Positions 6,296 to 15,290 are shown, counted from the stretch's first letter. The stretch: 64,000 bases of DNA from Lachnospira pectinoschiza (GCF_020564355.1 NZ_JAJCRR010000001.1:372001-436000), one strand, 5' to 3'. The notes: a model not told the origin generated them from the letters alone. Numbers and translations are program-made.

Positions 6296-8128
6296 ATGCA
6301 GGAAAAACATGAAGTCATAAAAGAAAGACTGCGTTTTGTGAGGGAACGCATGAAAGCAGAAAATGTAGACATATTTGTAGTATTTACCGATGATTATCAT
6401 ATGTCTGAGTATTCGGGCGCATATTTTGCAGACCGGGAATACCTGTCCGGGTTTACCGGCTCTGCGGGAACATTGGCAGTGACACAGACAGAAGCAGCAC
6501 TTTTTACGGACGGCAGATATTTTGTGCAGGCACAGGCACAGCTTGAAGGTACGGGCATTACGCTGATGAAAATGGGCTGTGCAGGCGTGCCGACGCTTAC
6601 AGAGTATATCCGTGAGCGGCTGGGCGCAGGCGGTGTGCTCGGCATGGATGCAAGAACGTGTGCGGCACAGACAGGAATGGAGTGGATAAAACTTACAGAG
6701 GCGTGCGGCGGCAGGATCAAAGGGGATTTTATGCCGGTACAGGAACTGTGGAAAGACAGACCGGCATTTCCGGCTTCCAAAGCGTATGAACTGGAACTTA
6801 AATACAGCGGAGAGAGCCGTGAGGATAAAATTCACAGAATTTATCAGGAAATGGAGACGGCACACGCGGCATATCATGCGGTGGCTTCGTTAGACGACAT
6901 CTGCTGGATTTTAAATCTGCGCGGCGATGATGTAGCATGTAATCCGGTGATTATGGCATATCTGCTGTTTGCACCGAATGCAGTGTATCTGTATACAGAG
7001 GAATCCCGTTTTACGCAGGCAATGAAAGCTGATCTGGCACAGGATGGGATACAGCTTCGTCCGTATAATCAAATCTATGCGGATTTACGCAGTCTTGCGG
7101 GTAAGAAAACTTCGGTGTGGATGGATATGAAAAGAGTGAATCTGGCGCTTTTCCAGAGTGTGCCGGAAACTGCAGAATGCATTTGTAAGGAAAATCCGTC
7201 CGTGCGTATGAAAGCGGTCAAAAATCCGACAGAACTTGCGAATCTGCGGGATGTCCACATTGATGACGGACTTGCCGTGACGAAATTTATGTATTGGCTA
7301 AAAAATACAATGAAGCAGTACGAAGCAGGAAAAGAATGGAATGTCACGGAAGTGACGGCAGCAGAGTATCTGGATAATTTAAGAAGCCATATTCCGGATT
7401 ACAAGGAATTGAGTTTTGATACAATCAGTGCATACGGTGAAAATGCGGCAATGATGCATTATCACGCAGAAAAAGACCACTGTGCGGTGCTGTATCCAAG
7501 GGGGATGCTTCTGGTAGATTCGGGCGGACAGTACCTTCGCGGCACGACAGATATTACCCGTACCTTTGCACTGGGTGAAGTGACAGCAGAGATGAAAAAA
7601 TATTTCACACTCACCTTAAAAGGCATGTTAAATCTTGCCAATGCACGTTTTTTAAAAGGCTGTACGGGCTTTAGCCTGGACATTCTGGCAAGAGGTCCGC
7701 TGTGGGAACAGGGCATGGATTACCGGTGCGGCACGGGTCACGGAATCGGGTATCTGCTCAACGTGCATGAGTCGCCCAACGGCTTCCGTTGGAAGCACAA
7801 TCCGGGCAGAAATGATTTGTGCGTATTTGAAGAAGGCATGGTCACTTCCGATGAGCCGGGTGTATACATTGAAGGCGCTTACGGTATCCGTATTGAAAAT
7901 GAAATAGAGTGTGTCGGTGACGGTGAAAATGAGTACGGCACCTTTTTAAAATTTAAACCGCTGACCTTTGTTCCGATTGATCTGGACCTGGTAGACACGG
8001 CATGGCTGGAGAAAAAAGACATCGAAAGGCTCAATGCGTACCATGCGGCGGTTTACAGCAGATTGTCACCGCATTTATCCGGTGAGGAACTTGAATTTTT
8101 AAAGCAGTATACAAGACCGGTAGAATAA
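6296..8128 (+). CDS. Xaa-Pro aminopeptidase, long-form M24 family
   Basis: This 610-residue protein has the three-domain layout of long aminopeptidase P: two creatinase-like N-terminal domains (about 1-320) and a C-terminal pita-bread M24 domain. The metal ligands are visible as DSGGQYLRGTTDITRTF (two Asp), GTGHGIGYLLNVHESP (His), TSDEPGVYIEG (Glu) and RIENEIE (Glu). It removes N-terminal residues preceding proline, probably in the cytosol, since no signal peptide is seen. AAGGGA precedes ATG 6296. It lies 21 nt after sigK and 30 nt before an unknown membrane protein; no functional link is evident. Confidence 0.93.
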   Translation: MQEKHEVIKERLRFVRERMKAENVDIFVVFTDDYHMSEYSGAYFADREYLSGFTGSAGTLAVTQTEAALFTDGRYFVQAQAQLEGTGITLMKMGCAGVPTLTEYIRERLGAGGVLGMDARTCAAQTGMEWIKLTEACGGRIKGDFMPVQELWKDRPAFPASKAYELELKYSGESREDKIHRIYQEMETAHAAYHAVASLDDICWILNLRGDDVACNPVIMAYLLFAPNAVYLYTEESRFTQAMKADLAQDGIQLRPYNQIYADLRSLAGKKTSVWMDMKRVNLALFQSVPETAECICKENPSVRMKAVKNPTELANLRDVHIDDGLAVTKFMYWLKNTMKQYEAGKEWNVTEVTAAEYLDNLRSHIPDYKELSFDTISAYGENAAMMHYHAEKDHCAVLYPRGMLLVDSGGQYLRGTTDITRTFALGEVTAEMKKYFTLTLKGMLNLANARFLKGCTGFSLDILARGPLWEQGMDYRCGTGHGIGYLLNVHESPNGFRWKHNPGRNDLCVFEEGMVTSDEPGVYIEGAYGIRIENEIECVGDGENEYGTFLKFKPLTFVPIDLDLVDTAWLEKKDIERLNAYHAAVYSRLSPHLSGEELEFLKQYTRPVE

Positions 8129-8158
8129 ACAGCCGTATCAGGCGGGAAAAGAGGGAAA

Positions 8159-9442
8159 ATGAGTAAACAGCAAATGAGTAAAAATGAACCTGTGGATAAA
8201 ACAGTCGATTTAAAACTGGGCAAATGGAGAGAAAAATCCATTGCGATGGAAGAAGAACGCAAAAAAGAGGAGGAAGAACGCAGACAGCAGGGAAAATTCA
8301 AGTGTTTCATGCAGGATTTTACCGGCTGGGTGCATAAAGAACCAAAGACGGCGGCAGGTGCAGCAATCGGTGTACTGGTGCTGGTGATCCTGCTTGTAAG
8401 CCTTATCTGTGCGGTGGCGTCAAAGGTAAAGCCGGAAGACTACATTACGGTATCCTACACCGGAGCGGACGGATATGCCGTAGCAGAGTGCAGCGTGGAT
8501 ACGGAAAAGCTCTACCGCAGGCTTGCAGGAAAGACAAAAGATGCAGATAAACAGAGCCGTTACAGAAGTCTTGCAGAATCCGTATCGGCAGCAGTGCATC
8601 AGATGAATATTGCAAACGGTCAAAAAGTAAAGATTGAGGTTTTATTTGATAAGGAGCTTGCAAAAGAACTGGGAGTTAAAATCAAAGCAAAAGACTATAC
8701 CGTGCGTGCCAAAGGTATTGATGCAGGTACAAAGATTGATTTATTCTCTAATGTAGAAGTGACCTTTGCTGGAATCAGCCCGGATGCGTATGCACTGGTT
8801 ACCAACAAGTGGGGCGATGAGTATCTTGGCAGCCTTATATTTACGGCGGATATGACGGAAAACATTCAAAAAGGTGATGCAGTGACAATCCGCTGTGAAA
8901 CCGGCAAAGAAGAACTCGGACGGCACGGTTATATCACAGATACATTAGAGGTAACAGTGCGCGCCGAGGGTTTAAGTGAGTATGTACAGACACCGGTTGA
9001 CATAGACAATGCAGTGCTGTCAGAAATGCAGGGACAGATTGAGGATACGATTTCTGCACAGACAGAGAATACAACCTTCCGTATGTTATATAAAGCCACA
9101 GGAAAGACCTCTTATTTAAGAAGCAGCAACATTGAGGAAGCTTCGGATATTGAATGTCTTGGCATATACTTTTTAAAGAAAAAAGAAACAGCAGACACGG
9201 TGGCAGGACCGGACAATTACCTGTATTTTCTTTATCAGGCAGTGATAGAAAATGATGACAATGAAGAAGATGTTTATTTTGCATTTGCTTATTCAGATGG
9301 ATATGTGACATCACAGGGAATATTTGACATTGTCCATGATGAAAATGAAAAACGCTACAGCTGTTCGGATGATTATGACAGAATTTATGAGGAAGCAATA
9401 GAACAAAATGAAACACAGTACCGGATTGAACAGATACAGTAA
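8159..9442 (+). CDS. Single-pass membrane protein of unknown function
   Basis: I do not recognise this 427-residue protein. It has a charged, Lys/Glu-rich cytoplasmic N terminus (about 1-60, coiled-coil-like EEERKKEEEERRQQGK), one strong membrane segment (about 63-87), and an extracytoplasmic part of about 340 residues. That part starts with a beta-rich region (YITVSYTGADGYAVAECSVD) and includes two more beta-type repeats, near GTKIDLFSNVEVTFAGISPDAY and KGDAVTIRCETGKEE. An acidic, Tyr-rich C-terminal third follows. No catalytic motif is evident. It lies 30 nt after the aminopeptidase gene and 25 nt before a PilT-like ATPase gene, so it may be co-transcribed with the latter. Confidence 0.7.
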   Translation: MSKQQMSKNEPVDKTVDLKLGKWREKSIAMEEERKKEEEERRQQGKFKCFMQDFTGWVHKEPKTAAGAAIGVLVLVILLVSLICAVASKVKPEDYITVSYTGADGYAVAECSVDTEKLYRRLAGKTKDADKQSRYRSLAESVSAAVHQMNIANGQKVKIEVLFDKELAKELGVKIKAKDYTVRAKGIDAGTKIDLFSNVEVTFAGISPDAYALVTNKWGDEYLGSLIFTADMTENIQKGDAVTIRCETGKEELGRHGYITDTLEVTVRAEGLSEYVQTPVDIDNAVLSEMQGQIEDTISAQTENTTFRMLYKATGKTSYLRSSNIEEASDIECLGIYFLKKKETADTVAGPDNYLYFLYQAVIENDDNEEDVYFAFAYSDGYVTSQGIFDIVHDENEKRYSCSDDYDRIYEEAIEQNETQYRIEQIQ

Positions 9443-9467
9443 CCGGTTGATGGAATGAGGTGGAAAG

Positions 9468-10316
9468 ATGGTTACAATTGAACAGTTATTCAGACAGGCA
9501 CAGCAGGCAGGCGCAGCAGAAATATATCTGATGGCGGGCAGAAAACCGGCAGCACGGATTGGTGGAAAGATAAAGAATCTCGATTATCCGGAATTAAGCA
9601 GCACAGAAGCAGAAAAAATTCTGCTTGAAATGCTGGATGCAAAACAGGCGGCACAGTACAGGGAAACAAAAAGCGTGGATGAAGTGATTGCATTTCATGG
9701 AATCGGCAGATTCCGCGTGCATATTTACCAGAATGACGGTGTGCCGTCAGCCTGTGTAAAAATTATCAATAAGAAAGAGGGACTTCCGGAAGAACTAAAA
9801 GCACTGGCAGGGATTACGCAGGGACTGGTACTTGTCTGCGGAAAGCCGCACAGCGGAAAGAGTGCCACACTTGCGGCACTGGCAGAACAGATGCTTGCAG
9901 GACGTTTTATGCATCTTGTAACGCTGGAAAGTCCCGTAGAATATCCGATAGAAGCAGGAAAAGGGCTGTTAAGCCGCCGCTGTATCGGAAAAGATACCGG
10001 TTCTTATAAGGAAGGAATGGACAATCTGCTGCATGAATCGGCAGATGGTGTTTTAATCGGTGAACTTGAAACACCGGAAGCTGTACAGGCGGCACTGCGT
10101 GCGGCAAAGATGGGACTTGTTGTGCTTGGAACGGTAAACAGCGTGGATGCAGATACGGCTGTTGAGCGGATTGCACAGTTATCGGGAATGGAAGCACCGT
10201 TGCAAAAGACCCGGGTCTGGAAAATGACAAAGGCAGTAATTCAGCAAAAGTATGAGCTGTGTGAAAGTACAGGCAAATTTGTATATAATTGTGAAATTTT
10301 AAAATATAATAGTTGA
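9468..10316 (+). CDS. Degenerate PilT-like (type IV pilus retraction) ATPase
   Basis: This 282-residue protein has the N-terminal PAS-like half and RecA-like ATPase half of PilT; normal PilT has about 350 residues. Walker A is intact (GKPHSGKS, residues 125-132). The Asp box reads TLESPVEY: Glu154 is kept, but the usual Asp after it is Ser155. Walker B-like VLIGELETPE keeps Glu199. The His box is GLVVLGTVNS, so both usual His residues are replaced. No other type IV pilus gene is in the window. GAGGTGG precedes ATG 9468. Nucleotide binding is plausible; hydrolysis-driven retraction is doubtful. Confidence 0.72.
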   Translation: MVTIEQLFRQAQQAGAAEIYLMAGRKPAARIGGKIKNLDYPELSSTEAEKILLEMLDAKQAAQYRETKSVDEVIAFHGIGRFRVHIYQNDGVPSACVKIINKKEGLPEELKALAGITQGLVLVCGKPHSGKSATLAALAEQMLAGRFMHLVTLESPVEYPIEAGKGLLSRRCIGKDTGSYKEGMDNLLHESADGVLIGELETPEAVQAALRAAKMGLVVLGTVNSVDADTAVERIAQLSGMEAPLQKTRVWKMTKAVIQQKYELCESTGKFVYNCEILKYNS

Positions 10317-10341
10317 CAAATTAAAAATATATCTGTAATAT
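10313..10341 (+). promoter_or_regulatory. Sigma-A promoter for comM/yifB
   Basis: A consensus TTGACA (10313-10318) and TAATAT (10336-10341) are separated by exactly 17 nt. The -35 box overlaps the stop codon of the PilT-like gene. It lies 45 nt before the yifB start and is the closest match to consensus in the window. Confidence 0.85.
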
Positions 10342-10386
10342 GAATAGTGAGAAGAATAAAACTATATTATATTACAGAGGTGAGCA

Positions 10387-11934
10387 ATGTTTTCAAAGGT
10401 TTACAGTACTACGATTACGGGCATTACAGCCTATGTAGTTACAGTAGAAGTGGATGTGGGGAGAGGACTGCCGGTATTTGATATGGGCGGTTATCTTTCC
10501 ACAGAAGTAAAAGAGGCGAAGGAGCGTGTGCGGATTGCCCTGCGTAATTCCGGTTATGAACAGAAACCGCGGCGCATTACGGTCAATATTTCTCCGGCGG
10601 ACATACACAAATACGGGACAGGATTTGATCTGCCGATTGCCATAGGGATTCTTGGCGCACAGGATGAAGTCAATATGACGGCATTTGAAGATATGGTCAT
10701 TATTGGGGAGTTAAGCCTTGATGGCACGGTCAACCCGGTAAAAGGAATTCTGCCATCGGTATGTGAAGCATTACAGCAGGGAAAGAAGCGCTGTATTCTG
10801 CCGGCAGAGAATATGGCAGAGGGAAGTGTTGTAAAGGGAATGGAACTGATACCGGTACGGACACTGAAAGAAGCGGTGGTATATTTACAGACGGGAAAAA
10901 GTCCGGCGCAGGAAAGGAATAGTCCTCTAAAAGGAAACTATGATACGGCAGGGAAAGAAAGTCCACAGGAACAGCTGGACTTCCTGGAGATAAAAGGGCA
11001 GGAGAGTGCAAAGCGGGCAACGATGATTGCTGCGGCGGGGATGCACAACATTTTATATGTAGGACCGCCGGGAAGCGGTAAGACGATGCTTGCTAAAAGA
11101 ATTTCATCGATTATGCCGGAATTATCGTTTGAGGAACAGCTGGAACTGACAAAGATATACAGTATTGCAGGACAGTTAAATCCCAATCATCCGTTGATGA
11201 CGAAAAGACCGTTCCGGGCGCCGGGGCATGGTGTGACCCAGGCGGCACTTTTGGGCGGAGGCAGAGTGCCAAGACCGGGAGAGGTCACGCTTTCGGGAAA
11301 AGGCGTTTTATTTTTAGATGAACTCACAGAGTATCGTCAGACAGTTCTGGAGGGGCTTAGAGAGCCGCTTGAGGAGAAAAAAGTGATTCTTACACGTTTA
11401 ACGGAAACGTGTGTCTATCCGGCAGATTTTATGCTGGCAGCAGCGATGAATCCATGTCGCTGTGGATATTTTCCAGACAGAAGCAGATGTACCTGCACAC
11501 AGCAGGATGTTACACGATTTTTGGGCAGAATCAGTCGTCCGTTATGGGACCGCTTTGATATCTGTATACAGGTTACGGATGCAGGTGTCCATAAAATGCA
11601 GTATCAAAGCTGTAATAAAAAAGGGTCATCGGCTTACATGAAAGAAAAGGTGGAGTGTGCAAGAGCATGGCAGGCGGAGCGTTTTGCAAAGGAGAATATT
11701 TATTTTAATGCGCAGATGAGTGCCATGCAGCTTGAAAAATATTGCAGGCTGGGAGAAAAAGAACAGGAGTTTATGGAAAAAGTCTATGATAAATTCCACC
11801 TTACATCAAGAGGATATCACAAGATTTTAAAGACGGCGCGCACGATTGCGGATATTGAAGAGTGTACAGAAATTGAAATTGCCCATTTAAGTGAGGCACT
11901 TTCTTACCGCAGCTACCGTTCGGTAATCGAATAA
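10387..11934 (+). CDS. YifB/ComM family Mg-chelatase-like AAA+ ATPase
   Basis: This 515-residue protein has an N-terminal Lon-protease-like ChlI fold (about 1-170), an AAA+ domain with Walker A YVGPPGSGKTMLAKR (near residue 222) and Walker B LFLDELTE, and a C-terminal zinc-type segment with four Cys (CRCGYFPDRSRCTC), then the Mg-chelatase C domain. ComM in Vibrio and Haemophilus is a helicase that promotes branch migration during natural transformation; in Firmicutes YifB is little studied. AGAGGTG precedes ATG 10387. It has its own promoter and is followed by dprA, another transformation gene. Confidence 0.9.
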   Translation: MFSKVYSTTITGITAYVVTVEVDVGRGLPVFDMGGYLSTEVKEAKERVRIALRNSGYEQKPRRITVNISPADIHKYGTGFDLPIAIGILGAQDEVNMTAFEDMVIIGELSLDGTVNPVKGILPSVCEALQQGKKRCILPAENMAEGSVVKGMELIPVRTLKEAVVYLQTGKSPAQERNSPLKGNYDTAGKESPQEQLDFLEIKGQESAKRATMIAAAGMHNILYVGPPGSGKTMLAKRISSIMPELSFEEQLELTKIYSIAGQLNPNHPLMTKRPFRAPGHGVTQAALLGGGRVPRPGEVTLSGKGVLFLDELTEYRQTVLEGLREPLEEKKVILTRLTETCVYPADFMLAAAMNPCRCGYFPDRSRCTCTQQDVTRFLGRISRPLWDRFDICIQVTDAGVHKMQYQSCNKKGSSAYMKEKVECARAWQAERFAKENIYFNAQMSAMQLEKYCRLGEKEQEFMEKVYDKFHLTSRGYHKILKTARTIADIEECTEIEIAHLSEALSYRSYRSVIE

Positions 11935-11987
11935 AATGATACCGAGGTTAAATAGCAGTTTATTTACACAGAAGAAATGGAGAATAT

Positions 11988-12959
11988 ATGCAGGAAAAAG
12001 AAGAATTATACTGGTACTGGCTGTGCAATCTTTCAGGGATAGGCAATAAGCGGATAAAAAGACTGCTGGATGTATTTAAAAGTCCAAAGGCGGTTTTTTA
12101 TGCGGCGCCGGAAGCACTGCACGGCTGTACAGGTCTTACACAGCAAAACATAGAAACGATTATGAAAAACAGAAATATGGAAAAAGTTTATAAAAGTTTT
12201 ACACAATTACAGCATAAGGGAATATCGTTTATATATAAGGAAGGAAAACAGTATCCCCAAAACCTTCTGCAATTATATGATATGCCTTACGGATTATACA
12301 GCAAAGGACAGCTTTTGCGCGCAGATGAACCGGCAGTTGCCATGGTGGGGGCAAGAGGATGTTCCGGCTATGGAAGGTCGGTTGCGTACAGCTTCGCAAA
12401 GGCATTTGCACAACTTGGCATTACTGTGGTAAGCGGCATGGCATCGGGTATTGATACTGCGGCACATGAAGGTTGTATTGCGGGCGGGGGAAGAACGGTG
12501 GCGGTACTTGGAAACGGCGTGGATATCTGCTATCCGCGTGAAAATATCCGGCTTTATATGCAGATTCAGGAGAAGGGAACAATTCTTTCGGAATATCCGC
12601 CGGGGACAGTACCGGCAGCAGGTAGATTTCCGGTTAGAAACCGCATTATCAGCGGGATATCAGATGCGGTGATTGTTGTAGAAGCTAGAAAAAGAAGCGG
12701 TTCACTTATAACGGCAGATGCGGCATTGGAGCAGAATAGGGATGTTTATGTTGTGCCAGGGAATATCGGGCAGCCGCTCAGTGAAGGATGTAATGAACTG
12801 ATAAAACAGGGGGCAATTGTAATTACAAAACCGGAAGATATTTTTCAGACAAAGGCGTTAAAAGATAAAATTTTTATGAATAAAACAGTCGGAAAAGGGG
12901 AAGAAAAAGAAAAAATACAAAAAAAAATTTCTTGCAACCCCCAAAGATATGGTGTATAG
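11988..12959 (+). CDS. dprA: DNA processing protein DprA, C terminus cut off by a frameshift
   Basis: This 323-residue frame holds an N-terminal SAM-like region (YWYWLCNLSGIGNKRIKRLL) and the DprA Rossmann fold: VAMVGARGCSGYGRSVAYSF, VVSGMASGIDTAAHEG, AVLGNGVDICYPREN and RNRIISGISDAVIVVEA. DprA loads RecA on incoming single-stranded DNA during transformation and is also found in non-competent bacteria. After the nine-A run at 12919-12927 this frame turns into an unrelated tail (ISCNPQRYGV) and stops at 12959. The expected C-terminal winged-helix domain continues in the +1 frame. A deletion, sequencing error or slippage site would all fit. GGAG lies 8 nt before ATG 11988. Confidence 0.88.
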   Translation: MQEKEELYWYWLCNLSGIGNKRIKRLLDVFKSPKAVFYAAPEALHGCTGLTQQNIETIMKNRNMEKVYKSFTQLQHKGISFIYKEGKQYPQNLLQLYDMPYGLYSKGQLLRADEPAVAMVGARGCSGYGRSVAYSFAKAFAQLGITVVSGMASGIDTAAHEGCIAGGGRTVAVLGNGVDICYPRENIRLYMQIQEKGTILSEYPPGTVPAAGRFPVRNRIISGISDAVIVVEARKRSGSLITADAALEQNRDVYVVPGNIGQPLSEGCNELIKQGAIVITKPEDIFQTKALKDKIFMNKTVGKGEEKEKIQKKISCNPQRYGV

Positions 12960-13116
12960 TTGTTTCGATTTGTATCCAAAAAGCCTTGATGAACTTTTAG
13001 CAGAAACAGGGCTTGAAATAGCAGATTTAAATCAGATGATTCTGGAAATGCAGCTTGAGGGGCTGATTACGGAAATCTCAAAAAACTGTTATGCAAGGAA
13101 CGATTTAGAGATTTGA
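12928..13116 (+). pseudogene. dprA: Detached DprA winged-helix domain in the +1 frame
   Basis: After the poly-A run, reading from 12928 in the +1 frame gives about 62 residues ending at the TGA at 13114-13116. They contain a VYSCFDLYPKSLDELLAETG stretch, then EIADLNQMILEMQLEGLITE and an aromatic end. This is the typical DprA_WH pattern of two helices, a recognition helix and a wing. Removing one A from the nine-A run joins it in frame with the DprA body. No ribosome binding site or start codon gives it independent expression. Its well-kept sequence argues for a recent mutation, an assembly error, or functional slippage. Confidence 0.8.
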
Positions 13117-13133
13117 GGAGGAAAAAAGAGACT

Positions 13134-15212
13134 ATGGCAAAATATCTGGTAATCGTAGAGTCCCCGGCAAAGGTAAAGACGATTAAAAAATTTCTGGGGG
13201 CAAATTATGAGGTTATGGCATCTCAGGGGCACATCAGAGATTTACCGAAAAGTCAGATGGGAATTGATATAGATAACGATTTTGAACCGAAATATATAAC
13301 AATCCGTGGGAAAGGAGATATTCTTGCTGCTTTAAGAAAAGAAGTCAAAAAAGCAGATAAAGTGTATCTTGCAACCGATCCCGACCGCGAAGGAGAAGCG
13401 ATTTCATGGCATCTGGCAAAGGCATTGAAGCTGGAGGATAAAGATATTTACCGGATTACATTTAATGAAATTACAAAAAATGCAGTAAAAGCTTCTATTA
13501 AAAATGCACGCAAGATTGATATGAATCTTGTGGATGCCCAGCAGTCCAGACGTGTGCTTGACCGGATGGTAGGTTATCAGATTAGTCCACTGTTATGGGC
13601 AAAGATTAAAAGAGGCTTAAGTGCCGGCCGTGTACAATCTGTTGCTCTGCGTATCATTTGTGACAGGGAAGATGAGATTAATTCATTTATTCCGCAGGAA
13701 TACTGGACAATGGAAGCAGTATTAGACGTAAAAGGTGAGAAAAAGCCCCTGACGGCAAAGTTTTACGGAGATGCTGACGGGAAAATCGACATTAAAGATG
13801 AAGCACAGATACAGGAAATTACACAGGCGGTAGAAAAAGAAAAATTCTATGTTGAAAGCATTAAAAAAGGTGAAAAGACAAAAAAATGCCCACTGCCGTT
13901 TACAACAAGTACCTTACAGCAGGAAGCAGCAAAAACATTGAATTTTTCAACACAAAAAACCATGCGCCTTGCACAGCAGCTCTATGAAGGTGTGGATATT
14001 GCAGGCAGAGGGACAATAGGTGTAATTTCGTATCTGCGTACGGATTCCACAAGAGTAGCAGATGAAGCAGTAGCTATGGCAGCAGAATATATTGAAGCTT
14101 CTTATGGAAAGGATTATGTAGGAAATACCGGTGCGGGAAAAAAAGATGATAAAAAGATTCAGGATGCACACGAAGCAATCCGGCCGACAGATATTGCACT
14201 GTCGCCGGTTGTGATTAAAGAATCGTTATCCAGAGATCAGTTCCGTCTTTATCAGCTTATCTGGAAGCGCTTTACGGCAAGTCAGATGCGTCCGGCGGTC
14301 TATGAAACCATTTCTGTAAAGATTGCGGCAGGAAAATACCGTTTTACGGTAGCAGCTTCCAAGGTAAAGTTTGAAGGATTCTTATCTGTATATAAGGATA
14401 ATGAAGAAAAGGAAGCCTCCAATGCACTGGTAAAGGGAATTGATGAGCAGTCAGAACTGACATTAAATGAACTGAATCCACAGCAGCATTTTACACAGCC
14501 GCCGGCACATTATACGGAAGCATCGCTTGTAAAGACACTCGAAGAACTGGGAATCGGCCGCCCGAGTACGTATGCGCCGACCATTACAACGATTATCGCA
14601 AGACATTACGTTGCAAAGGAAAATAAAAATCTTTATGTGACAGAACTGGGTGAAGCGGTCAATAACATTATGAAGAAAGCATTTCCTTCTATTGTAGATG
14701 TGAATTTTACCGCAAACATGGAATCACTGCTCGACGGTGTGGAAGAGGGCTCAGTAAAATGGAAAGAGGTTATCAGAAATTTCTATCCGGACTTAAATGA
14801 AGCTGTCAAAGCGGCAGAAAAAGAACTTGAATCGGTAAAGATTGAAGATGAAGTAACGGATGTTGTCTGTGAGAAGTGTGGCAGAAACATGGTTGTAAAA
14901 TACGGTCCGCACGGTAAGTTTTTAGGCTGCCCTGGTTTCCCGGAATGTAGAAATACCAAACCATATCTTGAAAAAATCGGTGTGGCATGTCCGAAGTGCG
15001 GAAAAGAAGTCGTTATGAGAAAGACCAAGAAGGGCAGAAGATATTTTGGCTGTGAGGATAATCCGGAATGTGATTTTATGACATGGCAGAAGCCTTCTAA
15101 TAAGAAATGCCCGAAATGCGGCGGCTATATGCTGGAAAAAGGCAATAAGCTGGTGTGCGGTGATGAAAACTGCGGCTATGTAGAAAATCGTGAAAACGAT
15201 GAAAATAAATAG
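13134..15212 (+). CDS. topA: DNA topoisomerase I (type IA)
   Basis: This 692-residue enzyme starts with the Toprim domain (YLVIVESPAKVKTIKKFLG; DPDREGEAISWHLAKAL). The catalytic Tyr is Tyr300 in ISYLRTDSTRV. Three C-terminal zinc-finger segments follow, each with Cys pairs (CEKCGRNM..GCPGFPEC, CPKCGKEV..GCEDNPEC, CPKCGGYM..CGDENC). It relaxes negative supercoils. I chose ATG 13134 over an in-frame TTG at 13113, because GAGGAGG (13115-13121) lies 12 nt before 13134. The ribosome binding site overlaps the stop of the displaced dprA tail, which fits the dprA-topA-codY order of Firmicutes. Confidence 0.96.
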   Translation: MAKYLVIVESPAKVKTIKKFLGANYEVMASQGHIRDLPKSQMGIDIDNDFEPKYITIRGKGDILAALRKEVKKADKVYLATDPDREGEAISWHLAKALKLEDKDIYRITFNEITKNAVKASIKNARKIDMNLVDAQQSRRVLDRMVGYQISPLLWAKIKRGLSAGRVQSVALRIICDREDEINSFIPQEYWTMEAVLDVKGEKKPLTAKFYGDADGKIDIKDEAQIQEITQAVEKEKFYVESIKKGEKTKKCPLPFTTSTLQQEAAKTLNFSTQKTMRLAQQLYEGVDIAGRGTIGVISYLRTDSTRVADEAVAMAAEYIEASYGKDYVGNTGAGKKDDKKIQDAHEAIRPTDIALSPVVIKESLSRDQFRLYQLIWKRFTASQMRPAVYETISVKIAAGKYRFTVAASKVKFEGFLSVYKDNEEKEASNALVKGIDEQSELTLNELNPQQHFTQPPAHYTEASLVKTLEELGIGRPSTYAPTITTIIARHYVAKENKNLYVTELGEAVNNIMKKAFPSIVDVNFTANMESLLDGVEEGSVKWKEVIRNFYPDLNEAVKAAEKELESVKIEDEVTDVVCEKCGRNMVVKYGPHGKFLGCPGFPECRNTKPYLEKIGVACPKCGKEVVMRKTKKGRRYFGCEDNPECDFMTWQKPSNKKCPKCGGYMLEKGNKLVCGDENCGYVENRENDENK

Positions 15213-15233
15213 AAAGCTTTTGGAATAAAGTGA

Positions 15234-15248
15234 AATTTTGCGAAAAAT
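15234..15248 (+). promoter_or_regulatory. Candidate CodY box upstream of codY
   Basis: AATTTTGCGAAAAAT matches the 15-nt CodY consensus AATTTTCWGAAAATT with three mismatches. It lies 14 nt upstream of the -35 box of the codY promoter, so autoregulation is possible. With three mismatches in an AT-rich region, chance occurrence is also possible. Confidence 0.4.
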
Positions 15249-15261
15249 ACAGTGAATTCAG

Positions 15262-15290
15262 TTGAATTGTAATAAAAAATGTGTTATTAT
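15262..15290 (+). promoter_or_regulatory. Sigma-A promoter for codY
   Basis: TTGAAT (15262-15267) and TATTAT (15285-15290) are separated by 17 nt, in the gap between topA and codY and 49 nt before the codY start. Confidence 0.7.

Noticed and set aside
9468..10316. A complete type IV pilus or competence pilus locus
   Set aside because: Only one degenerate ATPase gene is present; no pilin, prepilin peptidase, PilB, PilC or ComEA/EC genes are in the window.
12928..13116. Independent small HTH gene after dprA
   Set aside because: It has no start codon or ribosome binding site and joins the DprA body when one A is removed; it is the missing DprA winged helix.
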